Source: Aestuariibaculum sediminum
GTDB lineage: Bacteria; Bacteroidota; Bacteroidia; Flavobacteriales; Flavobacteriaceae
Assembly (NCBI RefSeq): GCF_014596945.1
Contig: NZ_JACVXB010000008.1
Span: forward strand, 74,329-138,328
DNA: 64,000 nt
Direction of reading: 5' to 3'
Below, piece after piece: positions 49,575-58,637 of the stretch (its first letter is position 1; each line of letters starts with the position of its first letter). The position numbers and the translations under genes were made by a program. Below the pieces are notes generated by a model, which was not told the DNA's origin, did no database searches, and saw only the letters and a list, made by a program, of their open reading frames with translations.

Positions 49575-50297
49575 TTAAGATTTAGAAAGAATACTAATCA
49601 GTGAAGCATGTGGTGGTGGGGTAAAGTCGTAAATAGCATCAGGGATAATCGGGTTCAAAACCCAGTTGCTAAATGTTGTTTCAAACTGCAAGTTGTTTTC
49701 GTTTTTGTAAACTATAACAATACGTTTGGGTAACATAACCGCATTGGCAGTAATCCACAGTTGGACATGTTTTTCTGTATTCGAGGCTGTTATGTAAAAG
49801 CACTTATCGTCGTTTACATCGCGTTGTCCTTTGTAGCTTATTGTGTCGAAACTTTCTATGAGGTCGTCTGTGAAGGAAGGATAAAAAAAGTCGGCAGCAG
49901 GAAACTTGAAATCGAAGGCCATGTGCATAGAGTCAATCATGGTTAGAATGGTTTCCGGAGCTTCCAGAGTAACATAATTGTTTTCGTCCAAGGAATAATA
50001 GGAAACATAATCCCCGTCATACCAATAACCAAAATTACCGCCATCACCTTTAGTTGTGGAGGTAAACTTGTTAGGGCCTGTCATAGCAATGCTGCTTTTT
50101 GCATAAAAAGTACTGAGATTTCCTTGGTCGTCAAGTTTGTCTGTAGCGGTGTTTATGTTGAATTCAACCGATTCTAAGCTTCCAAGGATATCGGCCATTT
50201 TGTCTATAATATATATAGCTGTAGAATCTATGTTTTTAGTTTGTGCATTTGAAAATAATACCAAAAGTAGCGTAACAAAGCAAAAGTGTTTTTTCAT
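49575..50297 (-). CDS. DUF2092-like exported protein
   Basis: 240 aa with signal peptide (about 1-19, ending SNAQT). The body is a LolA/LppX-like half-barrel of beta-strands, with VEFNINTATDKLDDQGNL, the GYWYDGDYVSYYSLDENNY stretch and PKRIVIVYKNENNLQFETTF, ending in the typical FDFTPPPHA-like (YDFTPPPHASLI). DUF2092 proteins may bind lipids or act in the envelope; this is not proven. It is cotranscribed with the DUF6515-like gene 12 bp downstream. Confidence 0.78.
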   Translation of the reverse strand: MKKHFCFVTLLLVLFSNAQTKNIDSTAIYIIDKMADILGSLESVEFNINTATDKLDDQGNLSTFYAKSSIAMTGPNKFTSTTKGDGGNFGYWYDGDYVSYYSLDENNYVTLEAPETILTMIDSMHMAFDFKFPAADFFYPSFTDDLIESFDTISYKGQRDVNDDKCFYITASNTEKHVQLWITANAVMLPKRIVIVYKNENNLQFETTFSNWVLNPIIPDAIYDFTPPPHASLISILSKS

Positions 50298-50399
50298 ATG
50301 ATTAGTGTTAATTGAACGATAAGGAAGCAGGCGATTTATTTTGAAGAAGTGCTTTTTTTTTGTGATCTTTAAAAAAAAAGCTTAAACTGAAACCATAAT

Positions 50400-50435
50400 A
50401 AAAGAGCGGCTATTATTAGTAATCGCCGCTCTTTT
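50400..50435 (-). terminator. Intrinsic terminator of the DUF2541-like gene
   Basis: A perfect 11-bp GC-containing stem (50400-50410 with 50425-50435) is A-rich on the distal side when read on the minus strand. It separates this gene from the DUF2092-like gene. Confidence 0.8.
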
Positions 50436-50437
50436 AT

Positions 50438-50839
50438 TTATTTTTTATCTTTTTTACCCCAAACTTCTACCTTAGCTTTTTTGGTTACAAGCATGGCGCC
50501 TTTAGAATCGTATTCTAATTCCAGATGCTTTACTTTATCACCTTTCGAAGGGACATTATACGGTACCGAAGACATGCCTTTTGTTAATACACCAAGGCCT
50601 TTGGCATCGTATTCTTTTTTCTCTCCATTATCCATAACGATGGTAATGCTTTTTAATTCTAATGTGCCTTGGGTGCATTTTACTTTAACTTTATTAATGT
50701 CTCGTTCAGAGCCCACTAAGGTAACTTTGTCTTTTTCATTTTTAAAAGCAACAGTTTTTTCAGCTAATTTTTTCCATGAATCGTTTTGAGCGTAAGTGCT
50801 TAGGGAAGCACAAAGGAGTAGCAAGAATAAATATTTCAT
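50438..50839 (-). CDS. Small exported beta-rich protein, DUF2541-like
   Basis: 133 aa. A signal peptide (about 1-17, ending TYAQ) is followed by a mostly beta domain: DKVTLVGSERDINKVKVK, ITIVMDNGEKKEYDA, then KHLELEYDSKGA and KAKVEVWGKKDKK. The pattern of a residual surface sheet with a final VEVWGKK strand recalls DUF2541 (YaaI-like) proteins, but the match is by eye only. Function unknown. It is followed by its own terminator and so is probably monocistronic. Confidence 0.7.
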   Translation of the reverse strand: MKYLFLLLLCASLSTYAQNDSWKKLAEKTVAFKNEKDKVTLVGSERDINKVKVKCTQGTLELKSITIVMDNGEKKEYDAKGLGVLTKGMSSVPYNVPSKGDKVKHLELEYDSKGAMLVTKKAKVEVWGKKDKK

Positions 50840-50955
50840 AGTGAAAGGTTTATGTTAAAAAATAATAGACTTAAATTTAGTGAATTTTCTTCACTTTTTA
50901 AATCTATTTTAATATTTAATAATTACGTAACCTTGTTCTAAAAATGAATTTAATA

Positions 50956-51549
50956 TTATGAATGCCTTTTGTTTAAATCGAATAGAAGAAATAAAACTTC
51001 ATTAAGTTGATTGCCTATCAACCTTCTTAATATGCGGTATGCTTTAGTAATCTGCCCTTCTACCGTTTTTATAGAAATATTTAAATATTCGGCGATTTCA
51101 TTGTTGGTTAAGCCTTCTTTTTTACTAAGTAAAAATATTTCTTTGCATTTCGCAGGCAATTGTTCAATACCTTTCGTAACTAATGCTATTTTTTTTGATA
51201 GAATTTCGGCATTATCGTCCTCAATCGTTTCATTTACAGCTTCAATATAAGTGTCGTCTAAGGATTGTAATGATTTTTCTTTGTGATAATGACTAATAAA
51301 ATTATTGAAAGTACTTTTGTAAAGAAGATTTTTAATCTGTAATTCTGGATTTAATTTTTTTCTGTATTTCCAGGTTTTTAAAAATGTATTTTGAACAATG
51401 TCTTCGGCGGTTGCTTCATCTTTGCTTAAGTTTAAAGCGTAAATAAAAAGGGGCTTGTGGTAAGTGTTTATAAGATAAGTGAATGCGCCTTCATCTCCAA
51501 TTTGGAGTTGATGTATTAGTGATTCGTTATTTTCATATGAAGAAGCCAT
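50956..51549 (-). CDS. ECF sigma factor, FecI type
   Basis: 197 aa from the ATG at 51549 (MASSYENNES). An in-frame TTG 45 bp upstream is less likely because the added residues do not fit the family. Region 2 is FTYLINTYHKPLFIYALNL with DEATAEDIVQNTFLKTW. Region 4 is LPAKCKEIFLLSKKEGLTNN ending in EIAEYLNISIKTVEGQITKA. It should direct RNA polymerase to the downstream STN-SusC operon when released by the FecR protein. It is divergent from fecR instead of upstream of it on the same strand, with 133 bp between the start codons. Confidence 0.9.
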   Translation of the reverse strand: MASSYENNESLIHQLQIGDEGAFTYLINTYHKPLFIYALNLSKDEATAEDIVQNTFLKTWKYRKKLNPELQIKNLLYKSTFNNFISHYHKEKSLQSLDDTYIEAVNETIEDDNAEILSKKIALVTKGIEQLPAKCKEIFLLSKKEGLTNNEIAEYLNISIKTVEGQITKAYRILRRLIGNQLNEVLFLLFDLNKRHS

Positions 51550-51682
51550 CAAAAAAGGTATCGCGAAAAATGGGAAATGTTTCGCAAATGTCAAAAAAAA
51601 ATTAATATAAAGTAAAAAAAGTAGAAATAAAGTAAGGGTAGTAGAAAATTATCAAGTAATAAGTAAAAATGAATTAGAGTTA

Positions 51683-52870
51683 ATGGCTCCAGAAATAGAA
51701 AACATATTAATAAAGTATTTATCTCGCTCGGCAAATGCAGAGGAGTTAAGCCAACTGTCTGACTGGTTGAAAATTGAATCGAATAGAAAGGTGTTTAAGG
51801 ACTACGTGCAAACACATTATGCTATTAGTTACAGTGTAAAAACACCTAATACAACTGAAACGGTTAAGGTGCTTTTACATAATATTCGAGAAAATGAGCC
51901 GAAGGTACGTAAGCTAAATGTTGTGTCTGTTTTAAAATATGCGGCTGTTCTTGTGTTATTTGTTGCTGTGGGTACAGGTGTTTATAATCAATTTTATAAC
52001 AATGCCATTGATCCAGAAGAAGCCATTAAGGATATTGTGATTGGGCATGAAAGAGCAACACTTGTGTTATCTGATGGAAGCACGGTCGATTTAGAAATGA
52101 ATAAGAACACATTAATCGCTCAGGATGACATGGCTAAAATTGAAACTACCAACGAGGGCTTAGTATATAATGTTTCTGAATCTACAGAAGTTTTAAACAC
52201 GTCTCCTAAAATAAATACATTACATGTTCCTGTTGGTGGAGTGTATCAAATTCAGTTGCCCGACGGAACGAAAGTATGGTTAAATTCGGCGACCTCTTTG
52301 GAGTTTCCTGAACGATTTGTTGGAGACCAACGTGCAGTGAAGTTACAAGGTGAGGCGTATTTTAAAGTCACTAAAAGTACGAAACCTTTTATTGTGGAAA
52401 CCGAATCGGCCAACATTACTGTATTAGGAACACAGTTTAATGTTTCAGCATATAAAGGCGATAGTTATTTCTCATCCACTTTAGTAGAGGGAAGCATTGC
52501 GTTGCAATCTGACTTAAAAGCAAGTAAAAGTAATATATTAGAACCTGGGCAACGTGCTGTTATTCAAAAATTCGATGCTAGCATCGATATCTCTAAAGTT
52601 GATACAGAAGTTTACACAGCCTGGAAAGAAGGTAAGTTTTATTTCGAACGTGAAAGCTTAGAACAGATTTTAATTAAAATGAGCCGCTGGTACAATGTTG
52701 ATGTGTTTTTTGAAACCGAAACCTTGAAACACGAATATTTTACTGGTGTAGTGTATAAAAACAAATCGGTAGACTATCTACTGAATATGATAAGTCAAAC
52801 AACCAAAGTAAATTATAAAATAACTAAAAATAAAAAAAATGGGAAATATGAAATAACAATAACCAAGTAA
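51683..52870 (+). CDS. FecR-family anti-sigma factor
   Basis: 395 aa. The cytoplasmic N-terminal segment (ILIKYLSRSANAEELSQLSD) would bind the sigma factor. A single TM helix lies at about 85-105 (YAAVLVLFVAVGTGVY). The periplasmic FecR domain is around 175-270 (VPVGGVYQIQLPDGTKVWLN, LQGEAYFKV, VLGTQFNVSAY), and a DUF4974-type C-terminal domain (LEQILIKMSRWYNVDVFFE) contacts the transporter's STN domain. It lies 107 bp before the STN-SusC gene, so it is the signalling partner of that transporter. Confidence 0.92.
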   Translation: MAPEIENILIKYLSRSANAEELSQLSDWLKIESNRKVFKDYVQTHYAISYSVKTPNTTETVKVLLHNIRENEPKVRKLNVVSVLKYAAVLVLFVAVGTGVYNQFYNNAIDPEEAIKDIVIGHERATLVLSDGSTVDLEMNKNTLIAQDDMAKIETTNEGLVYNVSESTEVLNTSPKINTLHVPVGGVYQIQLPDGTKVWLNSATSLEFPERFVGDQRAVKLQGEAYFKVTKSTKPFIVETESANITVLGTQFNVSAYKGDSYFSSTLVEGSIALQSDLKASKSNILEPGQRAVIQKFDASIDISKVDTEVYTAWKEGKFYFERESLEQILIKMSRWYNVDVFFETETLKHEYFTGVVYKNKSVDYLLNMISQTTKVNYKITKNKKNGKYEITITK

Positions 52871-52888
52871 AAGCTAGCGGTAATAAAA

Positions 52889-52916
52889 AATGGGACATGC
52901 TGCAACATCTCCCATT
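52889..52916 (+). promoter_or_regulatory. Hairpin in the fecR-susC intergenic region
   Basis: A 7-bp perfect stem (AATGGGA 52889-52895 with TCCCATT 52910-52916) encloses 14 nt, with weaker outer pairing between AGCTA at 52872 and the TTAGCT near 52928. It has no following T-run, so it is not a standard terminator. It may shape the SusC leader. Confidence 0.35.
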
Positions 52917-52977
52917 AGAATGATTGTTAGCTAAAAAAAATATTAATACTCAATTATTTAACTAATCACACAAATTT

Positions 52978-55900
52978 ATGGAAAAAAAGTTAACCACAGT
53001 TAATTGTAGGTTACTCAGTAAACTCAAACCTTTAATTATTCGATTCATGAAACGTTCTCTCATTTTATGTATCTCATTTTTAAGTATTTCTGCCTTTTCG
53101 TTCTCTCAAAAAGTTTCCTTGAAGATGGGAAAAGTTACGCTTTATGAGGCTCTGAAAGAAATAAAAAATCAAACCGAAGTAGATTTCTTCTATAGTGACA
53201 AGGAAGTAAATATAGATCGTGTTGTTTCGGCAAACTTTAAAAATGCAGAACTTATTGATGTACTTTATACTTTACTAGGAAATACTTACAATGTTCAAAA
53301 AACTACCGAAGGTATCATCCTAATAAGTCCAAAAAACCCAGCGGTTTTTCAAAACGAAATTCAAGTTAAAGGTGTTGTTACTGATAACTCAGGTATGCCT
53401 CTTCCAGGCGTAACGGTTTTAGTAAAAGGTACTAAGTATGGTACAACAACCGATTTTGATGGAAATTATGTGCTACGGGTAGACGAAACTTCAACTTTAG
53501 TTTTTAGTTACATAGGTTATAAAACAACCGAAGTTCCTGTAGAAGGTAGAACAGAGGTAAATGTACAATTGGAAGCCGATGTTAGTGAGCTAGAGGAGAT
53601 TGTAATTACCGGTATCGTTGAAAGGAAAAAAGAAAGCTTTACAGGGGCAACAACTACCGTGAAGGGCGAGGAGTTAAAAGCTATCGGAAATTTAAATATT
53701 ATAGAAAGTTTAAAAACTTTGGATCCTTCGTTTGTTATTGTTGAAGATAATTTGTTAGGATCTAACCCTAACCGATTACCAAATATTGAGGTTCGTGGAA
53801 AAACGAGTATCTCAACCGATGACTTAAGAGATGAATTTGGAGGAAACCCAAATCAACCTTTATTTGTATTAGATGGATTTGAAACTACATTAAGAACCAT
53901 TATCGATTTAGATATGAATCGCGTGGCTTCCATTACCATTTTAAAGGATGCAGCTTCTACGGCTTTGTATGGAGCAAGAGCTGCAAATGGTGTAATTGTT
54001 GTAGAAACAAAAAAACCAGAAGAAGGAAAACTTCAAATTAATTATACTTCCGATTTTAGAGTGGATATGCCTGATTTAAGTGATTATAACTTAATGAACG
54101 CCTCTCAAAAATTAGAATACGAACGCCTATCTGGATTATGGACAGCGAGTAGTGAAGTTCAAAATTTACAGCAATTTGAGTTAGATGCACAATACAACGA
54201 AATATTAAAAGAAATTAACCGTGGTGTAGATACGTATTGGCTAAACGAGCCTGTACGCGTGGGAACAACACTTGGTCATTCGGTTTATGCTGGCGGTGGC
54301 GCCGAGAATGTTACTTATGGTATTGGTTTAAATTATAGATCGCAAGATGGAGTAATGAAAGGTTCTGGTCGTAACACCTGGGGGACCAATTTAGATTTAA
54401 CTTACCGTAAAGGAAGCTTAAATATTAGCAACCGTTTACGTATTAATGGTTATGATGCCGATGAGTCTCCTTATGGTTCGTTCTCAAATTTTGCGCAAGC
54501 TAACCCATATTTTAGAAAATATGATGAGGATGGTGAAATATCAAGATTCTTAAATATTCAGGATTACTGGGATGGTGCTGCAGGACGAGCGCGAATAGGG
54601 AACCCCTTGTATAACGCTATGTTAAACTCAAGAGATAATACTGAAAATATTCAAATTACAAATAACCTTCAGGCAATTTGGAGAGTAACCGATAAATTAA
54701 GGTTAACTTCAGGCTTTCAAATTAGTAAAATTAGCACAACAAGCGAAGTATTTGTAGCTCCTGAGGATACAAGATTTGAAAACAAATCTTATTTAGAAAG
54801 CGGAACTTATAATAATAATCACGCCGAAAACTTTGGTTACACATTTAATACGATGGCTACTTACGCAACAGTGTTAAATGAAAAACATGCCATTACAGGA
54901 AACTTACGTGGTTCTGTTGAAGAGAATAGTACTTCAAGTTTAGGTGTTAGAGCTGTAGGTTTCCCATTAGGAACTAATGGAAATCCAGCGTATTCTTTTA
55001 GCTATGCACCAAATTCGAAACCTTCTACAGGAGAGAATACATACAGAAGGGTAAACTTGGTAGCAAGTGCCAACTACGCTTACGATAAAACTTATTTTTT
55101 CGATTTAAACTATCGTATTGATGGTTCTACCGTATTTGGTTCAAACGAAAAATACTCACCGTTCTGGTCTGTAGGTGCTGGTTGGAACTTAGTAAACGAG
55201 TTCGATTTAGATAAAGCTGTATTTTCTATTTTACGTTTAAGAGGTAGTATTGGTCGCACCGGTAACCAAGGATTTGGTAACTTGTCTGATGTGTCCGTGT
55301 ATACCTTTAACACTTACATAAATAGTTTTGGTCAGTCTGTAGATTTAACAACTTTGGCGAATCCAGATTTAAGATGGCAAAATACTATGGATTATAGTTT
55401 TGGTATTGAAACATCATTCTTTAAAAACAGAATAACAGCACAGATTAATACCTATAAAAAAATTACCGATCCATTAGTGGTTAGTATTGATTTACCTTCG
55501 TCTACAGGAGTGGCAGCTTATCCTTTAAACGCAGGTTTAATGGATACGAAGGGGTTAGAAGTTATTTTTAGAGGGTCTCCAATTTATAATCTTAAAGAAG
55601 GAACTGTTTGGACTGTTGGTTTAAATTTGGCTGCCGTAAAAAGTAAATACGACAACTTTAGGAATGTGTTACAATCTTTAAATGATGAGGCTCTTGAAAA
55701 TCAGTCATTATTGCGTTTTAGAGATGGATATAGTCCCGACGATTTATGGGCAGTAGAATCTTTAGGTATCGACCCAGCCACTGGTGAAGAGGTATATTTA
55801 ACTGCCAATGGAGAACCTACGTTTGAATATAATGCCGATGATATTAAAAAAGTTGGTAATAGTCGCCCAACAGTAGAAGGAGTGTTTACCAATAATGTAA

Positions 55901-56328
55901 GGTATAAAAACTTTAGCCTTGGTATTAATCTAAGATACCGTTTTGGTGGCGATGTATTTAACAGAGCATTATTTAATAAAGTAGAGAATATAACAAGAAG
56001 TGGACGTATTAATAACCAAGATGTAAGAGCCTTAACCGACCGATGGCAAAACCCTGGCGATGTAACGCAATTTAAATCTATTTCTAATTTCGATAATGTA
56101 GGTTTATCATCACGTTTCATTCAAGAGGAAAATGTAATTATAGGAGAATCTATTAATATAGGTTACCAGTTTGAAAATCAGTCATGGATGGATACAATAG
56201 GGTTAAAGCGTTTAAAATTGAATGCTTACATGAACGATATTTTCCGTATTTCTTCAATTACAGCAGAAAGAGGAATTGATTATCCGTTTGCACGTACAGT
56301 GTCATTTAGTTTAAATGCAAACTTCTAA
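52978..56328 (+). CDS. SusC/RagA-type TonB-dependent transporter with STN domain
   Basis: 1116 aa. A long N-terminus with signal helix (about 24-45, RSLILCISFLSISAFSFS) is usual for FecR-linked SusCs; an alternative ATG at 53047 would shorten it by 23 residues. The STN (secretin/TonB short N-terminal) domain covers ~47-115 (VTLYEALKEIKNQTEVDFFY). Then come the carboxypeptidase-like domain (VKGVVTDNSGMPLPGVTVLV), the plug (FVLDGFETTLRTIIDLDMN, ILKDAASTALYGARAANG) and a barrel ending FSLNANF. It probably imports a peptide or protein-derived ligand, since its neighbours encode thiol and protease functions and no glycoside hydrolase. It signals through FecR to the divergent sigma factor. Confidence 0.93.
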   Translation: MEKKLTTVNCRLLSKLKPLIIRFMKRSLILCISFLSISAFSFSQKVSLKMGKVTLYEALKEIKNQTEVDFFYSDKEVNIDRVVSANFKNAELIDVLYTLLGNTYNVQKTTEGIILISPKNPAVFQNEIQVKGVVTDNSGMPLPGVTVLVKGTKYGTTTDFDGNYVLRVDETSTLVFSYIGYKTTEVPVEGRTEVNVQLEADVSELEEIVITGIVERKKESFTGATTTVKGEELKAIGNLNIIESLKTLDPSFVIVEDNLLGSNPNRLPNIEVRGKTSISTDDLRDEFGGNPNQPLFVLDGFETTLRTIIDLDMNRVASITILKDAASTALYGARAANGVIVVETKKPEEGKLQINYTSDFRVDMPDLSDYNLMNASQKLEYERLSGLWTASSEVQNLQQFELDAQYNEILKEINRGVDTYWLNEPVRVGTTLGHSVYAGGGAENVTYGIGLNYRSQDGVMKGSGRNTWGTNLDLTYRKGSLNISNRLRINGYDADESPYGSFSNFAQANPYFRKYDEDGEISRFLNIQDYWDGAAGRARIGNPLYNAMLNSRDNTENIQITNNLQAIWRVTDKLRLTSGFQISKISTTSEVFVAPEDTRFENKSYLESGTYNNNHAENFGYTFNTMATYATVLNEKHAITGNLRGSVEENSTSSLGVRAVGFPLGTNGNPAYSFSYAPNSKPSTGENTYRRVNLVASANYAYDKTYFFDLNYRIDGSTVFGSNEKYSPFWSVGAGWNLVNEFDLDKAVFSILRLRGSIGRTGNQGFGNLSDVSVYTFNTYINSFGQSVDLTTLANPDLRWQNTMDYSFGIETSFFKNRITAQINTYKKITDPLVVSIDLPSSTGVAAYPLNAGLMDTKGLEVIFRGSPIYNLKEGTVWTVGLNLAAVKSKYDNFRNVLQSLNDEALENQSLLRFRDGYSPDDLWAVESLGIDPATGEEVYLTANGEPTFEYNADDIKKVGNSRPTVEGVFTNNVRYKNFSLGINLRYRFGGDVFNRALFNKVENITRSGRINNQDVRALTDRWQNPGDVTQFKSISNFDNVGLSSRFIQEENVIIGESINIGYQFENQSWMDTIGLKRLKLNAYMNDIFRISSITAERGIDYPFARTVSFSLNANF

Positions 56329-56335
56329 TTAAAAC

Positions 56336-57814
56336 ATGAGAAAAATGAAAAAATATATAAAGTTTTTATTTGCATTAATGGGTTGCATAATTGTGGCATC
56401 TTGCGATAATTATCTGGATGTTAAGCCCGAAAATAAGTTCTTAGAGGAACAAGTGTTTAGCACAAAGCAAGGAATTTCCGATGCTTTGAATGGAATTTAT
56501 GGCGATATGATTAGCAATAACGGTTACGGCGGAAATCTAACTCTGACCGCTGTAGAGCTTTTAGGACAGCGTTATAAACCATTAGATTTTTCAGGATCGT
56601 CGCCTTTTTATAATATGGCGAGTTTCGAATACGAAGATCCAGGTGTACAAGGTTATTTTAGTGCCATTTGGGGGCAGTTGTATACCAATATACTTACTAT
56701 GAATAATTTCTTAGAAGCTATTGAAGAATATCCAAATGTATTGTCAGAAGAACAGAAGGACTTAGTAAAAGGAGAAGTATATGGTTTACGCGCTATGCAT
56801 CACTTAGATTTATTAAGGTTATTTGGTCCAATATATAGTACAAATGCTACCGATGAAGCGATACCTTATTATACGAAACCTTTAGCTGAGGCAACTCCTT
56901 TTCTGTCGGCTGAAAAGGTTATGGAACTGATCTTAGATGATTTAAATATGGCAGAAATGTTATTAACCAATGATCCTGTGAGAACTGCTGGGCCACAAAG
57001 TTTAGATAATGAATTAATCATAGAGTTGGATGATAAGTTTATTTTATCCAGAAACAATAGAATGAATTATTATGCCGTTAAGGCTTTACAAGCCAGAGCG
57101 AATTTATATGCCGGTGATAGCGAATCGGCTCTAGTAGCAGCGAAAGCAGTTATCGACGAAGCGTCGCAATGGTTTCCATGGACACAACGCGCGGAAGTGT
57201 TCGGAGCAGGTAACTCTCCAGATCGCATTATGTCTAAAGAAGTGTTGTTTTCTACAATTAATACAGCTTTGTATAGCCGTCATAACAGTTACTTTGCTGC
57301 AAATTTATCCGACGCTGCAATTTTAACTTCAGATCAAGATCGTTTGGATCAAGTGTTTGAAGGCGATTTTAACGACTATCGTTATACCACAACATGGTTT
57401 TTACCAAGTAATGGGGCTAAGGATTTTCCAACCTTTTTTAAGTATGCTGAAATTACAGATACTGATACCGATGATTTGCATATTAAATTTATGCAACCTT
57501 TAATTAGAATTACTGAAATGTATTATATCGCTGCTGAAACGGAACCTAATTTAGATATTGCTCTAGGTTATTTGAATACAGTGAGGAATAATAGAGGATT
57601 AATAAGTCTCGATTCACAAAATGTGACAGATATTCAAATCGAAATAATGAAGGAATATCAAAAAGAATTTTATGGTGAAGGACAACTGTTTTTTTATTAC
57701 AAGCGTTTAAATATAGCTGAAATTCCTAATGGACTGCAACCTGCAGGTACCATTGATATGGGAGTAAATCAATATGTTGTGCCAATTCCAAGGTCAGAAA
57801 CCGATTATCGTTAA
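56336..57814 (+). CDS. SusD/RagB-type substrate-binding lipoprotein
   Basis: 492 aa. The lipobox ends at Cys23 (IIVASC) and is followed by DNYLDVKPENKFLEEQVF, the classic SusD N-terminus. Family landmarks are GEVYGLRAMHHLDLLRLFG, an SusD TPR helix (YAVKALQARANLYAGDSE) and the C-terminal QPLIRITEMYYIAAETEP with YLNTVRNNRGL. It starts 7 bp after the STN-SusC gene; ATG 56345 is an alternative start. It forms the outer lid of that transporter. The ligand is unknown. Confidence 0.93.
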   Translation: MRKMKKYIKFLFALMGCIIVASCDNYLDVKPENKFLEEQVFSTKQGISDALNGIYGDMISNNGYGGNLTLTAVELLGQRYKPLDFSGSSPFYNMASFEYEDPGVQGYFSAIWGQLYTNILTMNNFLEAIEEYPNVLSEEQKDLVKGEVYGLRAMHHLDLLRLFGPIYSTNATDEAIPYYTKPLAEATPFLSAEKVMELILDDLNMAEMLLTNDPVRTAGPQSLDNELIIELDDKFILSRNNRMNYYAVKALQARANLYAGDSESALVAAKAVIDEASQWFPWTQRAEVFGAGNSPDRIMSKEVLFSTINTALYSRHNSYFAANLSDAAILTSDQDRLDQVFEGDFNDYRYTTTWFLPSNGAKDFPTFFKYAEITDTDTDDLHIKFMQPLIRITEMYYIAAETEPNLDIALGYLNTVRNNRGLISLDSQNVTDIQIEIMKEYQKEFYGEGQLFFYYKRLNIAEIPNGLQPAGTIDMGVNQYVVPIPRSETDYR

Positions 57815-57831
57815 ACTATAAATCAATACTG

Positions 57832-58620
57832 ATGAAAAAGATTTTATACACCCTAATTATATTTTGCAGTTTAGCACTTACCATAGTGTCTTGTGCAAAA
57901 GAAGAGCTTCCTTTTTTTGAAGGAAAAAATGTTGTTTATTTCGAATGGGCTAAAGAAGGTACGCCAGGTAATAGATTTCAAACTATAGACAGCATGTCTG
58001 TGTCTTTTGCTTTCGATTTACCCGAAATAACAGAAACAGTCGTGCAATTACCCGTTAAATTACAAGGGTATCCTGTAAGTAATGATCGTATTGTGAATTT
58101 AGAAATAGTAGGCGCTAGTACCAGCATTGAAGGCACACATTATAGTATGCCAACAACTGTTGTTATTCCTGCCGATTCTATTCGTGGCTATTTACCAATA
58201 ACTTTTTACCGTACACCAGATTTAAAAGAGGATGCTGTATCATTAAAAATCAAGTTAATTTCTAATGAAGATTTTGATGCGAATCTTTTAAGTACTAATG
58301 ACGCTGCGAATGCCGATAGATTAGCAAGTTATAATGAGTTTGAAATAACCTTGTCTGATATTTTAACTGAACCTGCTATTTGGTCTAGTTTTATGGGGTA
58401 TTATTTAGGGGATTTTTCGCCTAAAAAACTGTATTTGTTTGCCGAAGTAAATGGCATACCAGTACCAAACTACGATGAGGAGCAGGCAGACCTTAATAGT
58501 TTTTTCGCTTATGGGAAAGTGTTTAAAAATTATTTAGCTGACCAAAAAGCAGCAGGGACTCCTGTATTGGAAGAAGACGGATCAGAAATGATTTTAGGCC
58601 CTTATGCCTTTTTCTTATAA
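57832..58620 (+). CDS. DUF4843 lipoprotein
   Basis: 262 aa. The lipobox ends at Cys21 (TIVSC), followed by AKEELPFFEGKNVVYFEW and the SMSVSFAFDLPEITETVVQL segment, both typical of DUF4843. The middle is a Calx-beta-like sheet (GTHYSMPTTVVIPADSIRGY). DUF4843 lipoproteins are recurrent third genes after SusCD in FecR-controlled loci. They are probably surface-exposed accessory binding proteins; the function is not known. It begins 17 bp after the SusD gene. Confidence 0.85.
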   Translation: MKKILYTLIIFCSLALTIVSCAKEELPFFEGKNVVYFEWAKEGTPGNRFQTIDSMSVSFAFDLPEITETVVQLPVKLQGYPVSNDRIVNLEIVGASTSIEGTHYSMPTTVVIPADSIRGYLPITFYRTPDLKEDAVSLKIKLISNEDFDANLLSTNDAANADRLASYNEFEITLSDILTEPAIWSSFMGYYLGDFSPKKLYLFAEVNGIPVPNYDEEQADLNSFFAYGKVFKNYLADQKAAGTPVLEEDGSEMILGPYAFFL

Positions 58621-58637
58621 TTAAAAAGTAAAGAAAC

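Noticed and set aside
48834-49578. Plus-strand ORFs opposite the DUF6515-like gene
   Set aside because: They are low-complexity Val/Leu-rich shadows of the Asn/Arg/His-rich coding strand.
51550-51594. TTG-started longer sigma factor
   Set aside because: The extra residues do not resemble FecI N-termini, and ATG 51549 gives the normal length.
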